From assembly GCF_003234565.1 (NCBI RefSeq), contig NZ_QKTU01000006.1, positions 1-64,000 of the forward strand: a stretch of 64,000 nt of DNA. The letters run 5' to 3'. The notes beneath the pieces are model-generated. The model saw nothing but the letters and a program-made list of their open reading frames with translations. It did not search any database and had not been told where the DNA came from. The translations under genes were made by a program, and so were the position numbers. Positions 61,438 through 64,000 of the stretch are shown here, one piece after another. Each line of letters starts with the position of its first letter. Position 1 is the stretch's first letter. This DNA comes from Curtobacterium sp. MCBD17_013. Its GTDB lineage: Bacteria > Actinomycetota > Actinomycetes > Actinomycetales > Microbacteriaceae.

Positions 61438-63035
61438 AGCTCCCGCGCCTCCGCCGCGAGCTCCTTTCCGAACTCGATGATTTGCTCCACTCCCCAGTCG
61501 CTCTCTGCGCGATATTGATCCTTACGTTCAGCATCGATCCCGAGCGGGAGGAGTTCGCGTTTGAAGCCATCCCAGGTGGAACTACCCATTGGCCTGCGTG
61601 TCTCAGTCGAAATGAACGTGTTGCCCAGTGTCGAAGCCCAGTAGGAAGCGCGATCCTCGTCCTCGGCAGACCACTCAGCATTCCTAGGTTTGATGAAGTA
61701 CACGCTTCCTTCGAGTTCTGGAATGATAGTTCCCTGCAGCACAGATGCGCGAATCGCCCCAAGCACATTACGGTTCAATGACCGTTCCGCTGCTCGTTGT
61801 TCGAAGTCGTGCGGCTGAGGCCGGAGGTCGTTCAGGCCGGCTAACGCCGCTTGCCACCGCCCCTCCTGCGCAATTCGTTGTGCGGTGACGCCGAACCGCC
61901 GCTCTACGTTTCCAGTGCCGAGCGTTCCTGTGACAATCCGCTGCATCACCAAGCGCAAAAGGTGCAGCATCCCCTCAGTCGAGTCCGGCGTGTCGGCTAG
62001 TGCCAACAAAATGGGTCGCACCGAGATTACATTCAGTGCATTGAGCATCGAGAATACCCCTAACTCATCACTGGAGGCTCTCCCGATGACAGTAGGGTCG
62101 GCGATCTGGAGGTAGAGCGGAAGGTGGTGCTCCAGGACGGCCATCAGGTCCGCGGGCGACATTGCGTCGTCTGAGCGACGCTTACCCGTAAGAACATCGT
62201 AGAGGTCTCGGGGCGCCACGTGCCCACGTTGCACCGTTACAGCATGGCGAATAAACTGAACGAATGTTGATTGACCATCCTCCAGGAAAGCCTCCGAAAC
62301 ACTTTGCCATTGTTCGTAGCGTTCGGGGCGGAACTGCGGGGGCGTCTGACTGAGTACGTAGCTTTTCAACAGGTCTGCGGTAGTCAATTCGCGTCCGCGC
62401 GTATTGATGATCTCAAATACTCGGTAGGCAGATGCCGGGTCGGGGTGAACGAAGACTGCAAAATACAGTTTGGCGGTAAGGAATTCCGCCCAACTACCCA
62501 ATCGCCGGAAGGGGTCGTCCTTCAGGTCTTCAAGAAGCTTATCGCTTATTCGCTTATAGGCGCTCACGAGATAGCTGGCCACGCCGTGTGTGGAATCTGC
62601 CTGAGGCAGATCTCGAGCGGGTGATGCAAGTATCTGTTGCAGCGCGGCGTCATCCCTTGGCGAAGATAGCGTTACACGCGGCGTCTCTTCGTCCGTGCCA
62701 AAGTCGATCGAGCGGAGGAAGGTCGTCTGGATTCGATCAGCTAGAGCATGTCGCTCATACCGGATCGCCTCATGGTATACGGCCGATGCCAGCAGCGTCA
62801 GCGTCAGAATTCGCTGCTGCCCGTCAACAACATCCTTTACGGTCTGATCTCCAGTCACGATGACTAGACCGAGGAAGTAGGTTTCGTCCCCGAGAGCCCC
62901 GGATAGGTCCCCGAAGAACTCGTTGATTTCATCGGCACCCCAGGCGTACTCGCGCTGAAATTCGGGTACATTGAATCGTCCACCACCTATGAGAGCACCG
63001 GCGGTCGTAGACGAGGCATTGAGCGGCGTATCCAC
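61425..63035 (-). CDS. DUF262 (GmrSD-type) protein with degenerate HNH region
   Basis: 536 residues from GTG 63035. DUF262, the NTPase-like ParB-related domain of type IV restriction enzymes, is shown by VPEFQREYAWGADEI (24-38) and VKDVVDGQQRILTLT (67-80). A helical middle domain includes YRVFEIINTRGRELTTADLL. The C-terminal 110 residues align with DUF1524 by their ends (ASTLGNTFISTETRRPM, LAAEARELWYE). However, at the place of the catalytic EHILPQ motif they read SVYFIKPRNAEW, so the HNH histidine is missing. Nuclease activity is therefore probably supplied by the PIN protein. Low GC and neighbouring IS elements indicate horizontal gain. Confidence 0.85.
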   Translation of the reverse strand: MDTPLNASSTTAGALIGGGRFNVPEFQREYAWGADEINEFFGDLSGALGDETYFLGLVIVTGDQTVKDVVDGQQRILTLTLLASAVYHEAIRYERHALADRIQTTFLRSIDFGTDEETPRVTLSSPRDDAALQQILASPARDLPQADSTHGVASYLVSAYKRISDKLLEDLKDDPFRRLGSWAEFLTAKLYFAVFVHPDPASAYRVFEIINTRGRELTTADLLKSYVLSQTPPQFRPERYEQWQSVSEAFLEDGQSTFVQFIRHAVTVQRGHVAPRDLYDVLTGKRRSDDAMSPADLMAVLEHHLPLYLQIADPTVIGRASSDELGVFSMLNALNVISVRPILLALADTPDSTEGMLHLLRLVMQRIVTGTLGTGNVERRFGVTAQRIAQEGRWQAALAGLNDLRPQPHDFEQRAAERSLNRNVLGAIRASVLQGTIIPELEGSVYFIKPRNAEWSAEDEDRASYWASTLGNTFISTETRRPMGSSTWDGFKRELLPLGIDAERKDQYRAESDWGVEQIIEFGKELAAEARELWYE

Positions 63036-63455
63036 GGGATGAGCCTAGTGACAACGAAGTGGAAAGCAACCTTCAATCGGCCATGGGAGCATCTCCTGCT
63101 CACCCTGGCGTGCGAGGCGTTGCGCTACGGGTCCCATACCATGTGGATCCCCTGGCTGCTTCCTTTGGGTATGCCCGGCAGCAACGCGCGCGGCCGGCCG
63201 TGCGCGACTGCTTCTAAAGAGCGCCAGCCGGTCGTGGCGTCCGATCCAGCCCGCCGCAGGAGGAACCCAAGCGAGCACATCCTCTTTACTGTGCATGCTC
63301 GGGGAAGAGGCGAGTGTGCCGGCGGCACCAGAGTTGGTTGAGGGAGAAGCCCCGGCGCGCCGCCCGCTGAACAGGAGTCGGCGGCGAGAACCGCGGCACG
63401 GAGCGGTTCGCTCAAGAAATGCACCAGATGTGCACCAGAGCCACTCCTAGAAAGC
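63036..63455. other. gap between the DUF262 gene and tRNA-Ser
   Basis: 420 bases without a gene. It should contain the promoter of the DUF262/PIN operon near its left end. A short direct repeat TGCACCAG occurs twice at about 63420-63439. No integrase gene is present, although tRNA proximity suggests an island end. Confidence 0.4.
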
Positions 63456-63485
63456 AGAAAACCCCCGCTCGAACGGGGGTTTTCT
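63456..63485 (-). terminator. terminator of the tRNA-Ser gene
   Basis: AGAAAACCCCCG and CGGGGGTTTTCT flank a 6-base centre and lie just after the tRNA 3' end on the minus strand. The T-rich flank makes it a textbook intrinsic terminator. Confidence 0.85.
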
Positions 63486-63486
63486 G

Positions 63487-63576
63487 TGGCGGTACCGGTG
63501 GGATTTGAACCCACGGTGGAGTTGCCCCCACACATGTTTTCGAGACATGCTCCTTAGGCCGCTCGGACACGGTACC
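63487..63576 (-). tRNA. tRNA-Ser (anticodon CGA)
   Basis: Read on the minus strand, the 5' acceptor GGTACCG pairs with CGGTACC at the 3' end. A serine-type D-arm, TCCGAGCGGCCTAAGGAG, follows. The anticodon loop CTCGAAA (anticodon CGA) is closed by CATGT/ACATG, and there is a long variable arm (TGGGGGCAACTCCA). The T arm is GTGGGTTCAAATCCCAC, and an encoded CCA ends the gene. All elements are intact, 90 bases. Confidence 0.95.
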
Positions 63577-63719
63577 GCCGACCATCCTACCGCATGCCGG
63601 GAGGCCCGAGGAACGCAGGACCGTCGGCTCGCCGTCCCCAGCGGCACCCGATGCACGGCTGTCCACCGTCCCCGGACGCGGTGACCTGGCGCTGAGCCCG
63701 ACTGCGTATCGTCCCGGGT

Positions 63720-64000
63720 ATGAAGACGCGCTCTCTCGTGGCACTCGTGTCCTCCGTCGGCGGTGGCCTCGCGGTCGCCGGTGCGGCTGCGCTCGGAGCC
63801 AGGGCGGGCGTCCGGGGGCAGCGCGCCGCGGCACAGCGAGTCGTCGACATGCTGCCGGTGCACGCGGACTGGTGGCGGGAGCGCATCCACCACGAGGGGC
63901 AGCTCACCTACGTGGCGATCGGCGACTCCGCGGCCCAGGGCGTCGGCGCGACGGTCCCGAGCCGGGGCTACGTGGGGTTGCTCGCGCGGCGGGTCCGGCG
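63720..64000 (+). CDS. SGNH/GDSL family hydrolase, 5' part only
   Basis: ATG 63720 opens a frame that runs off the window (93 codons seen). TATCGT about 12 bases upstream could be the -10 of a leaderless transcript. A hydrophobic N-terminus (LVALVSSVGGGLAVAGAAAL) is a signal or anchor. It is followed by LTYVAIGDSAAQGVGA, the GDS block of SGNH esterases/lipases with Ser in IGDSAAQG. The rest of the active site lies beyond the window. Confidence 0.8.
   Translation, partial: MKTRSLVALVSSVGGGLAVAGAAALGARAGVRGQRAAAQRVVDMLPVHADWWRERIHHEGQLTYVAIGDSAAQGVGATVPSRGYVGLLARRVR

Noticed and set aside
63036-63480. Phage or island integrase next to tRNA-Ser
   Set aside because: No frame in this gap has tyrosine- or serine-recombinase features.

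Overview
The window is high-GC (about 70% in most genes) and reads as an actinobacterial chromosome. GTG starts are common, neighbouring genes often overlap by 4 bases (GTGA/ATGA), and the families present (chaplin-like surface protein with an LAXTG signal, ECF42 sigma factor with its DGPF partner, PutA, many TetR/LysR regulators) suggest Microbacteriaceae. Curtobacterium is my best guess; it is inferred from gene style only.

Layout. 1-2902: a Pro/Ala-rich secreted protein cut by the window edge, and a six-repeat, cysteine-free chaplin-like wall protein. 3020-7374: a five-gene MoxR/DUF58/DUF4129 operon. 7395-11980: a LysR regulator divergent from putA, which carries a 1-base frameshift near its 3' end. 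12037-16681: a lower-GC island with an AAA ATPase, small unknown genes and a TcmP / three-Cys-motif (Gp37/Gp68) pair. 17033-31656: mostly ordinary chromosomal genes (GNAT, EamA exporter, aminotransferase, desaturase, ABC exporter, PAP2, XRE regulator, MFS, sugar isomerase, TetR, ArsC-like, methyltransferase, S33 hydrolase). 31698-34777: palindromic repeats in front of a class II Fic protein, then a DGPF/ECF42 pair. 34837-39319: small accessory genes and a secreted glycosidase. 39377-45037: a large secreted Rhs/YD-repeat gene broken by one in-frame TGA, with a possible immunity gene downstream. 45484-48238: NERD protein, a second array of the same palindromic repeat, a TetR gene with a twin operator, and a truncated PRC-barrel gene.

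48729-55035 is a linaridin (cypemycin-type RiPP) cluster: a 54-residue precursor ending in GSTICLIC, CypH-, CypL- and CypD-like enzymes, a two-component ABC exporter and an HTH regulator, all on the minus strand. No CypM-like N-methyltransferase is visible in it.

55595-63035 is a mobile and defence-like segment. It holds an IS3 fragment, two ISL3-type elements (both transposases frameshifted), an unknown protein that may be HEPN-like, and an overlapping DUF262/PIN pair in which the DUF262 protein seems to have lost its HNH histidine. A tRNA-Ser(CGA) gene with its terminator lies just beyond, then a GDSL lipase gene runs off the window.

The most interesting items are the linaridin cluster, a 32-bp palindrome family set at an exact 41-bp period in two loci 14.5 kb apart, and the DUF262/PIN and TcmP/Gp37 pairs as possible defence systems.
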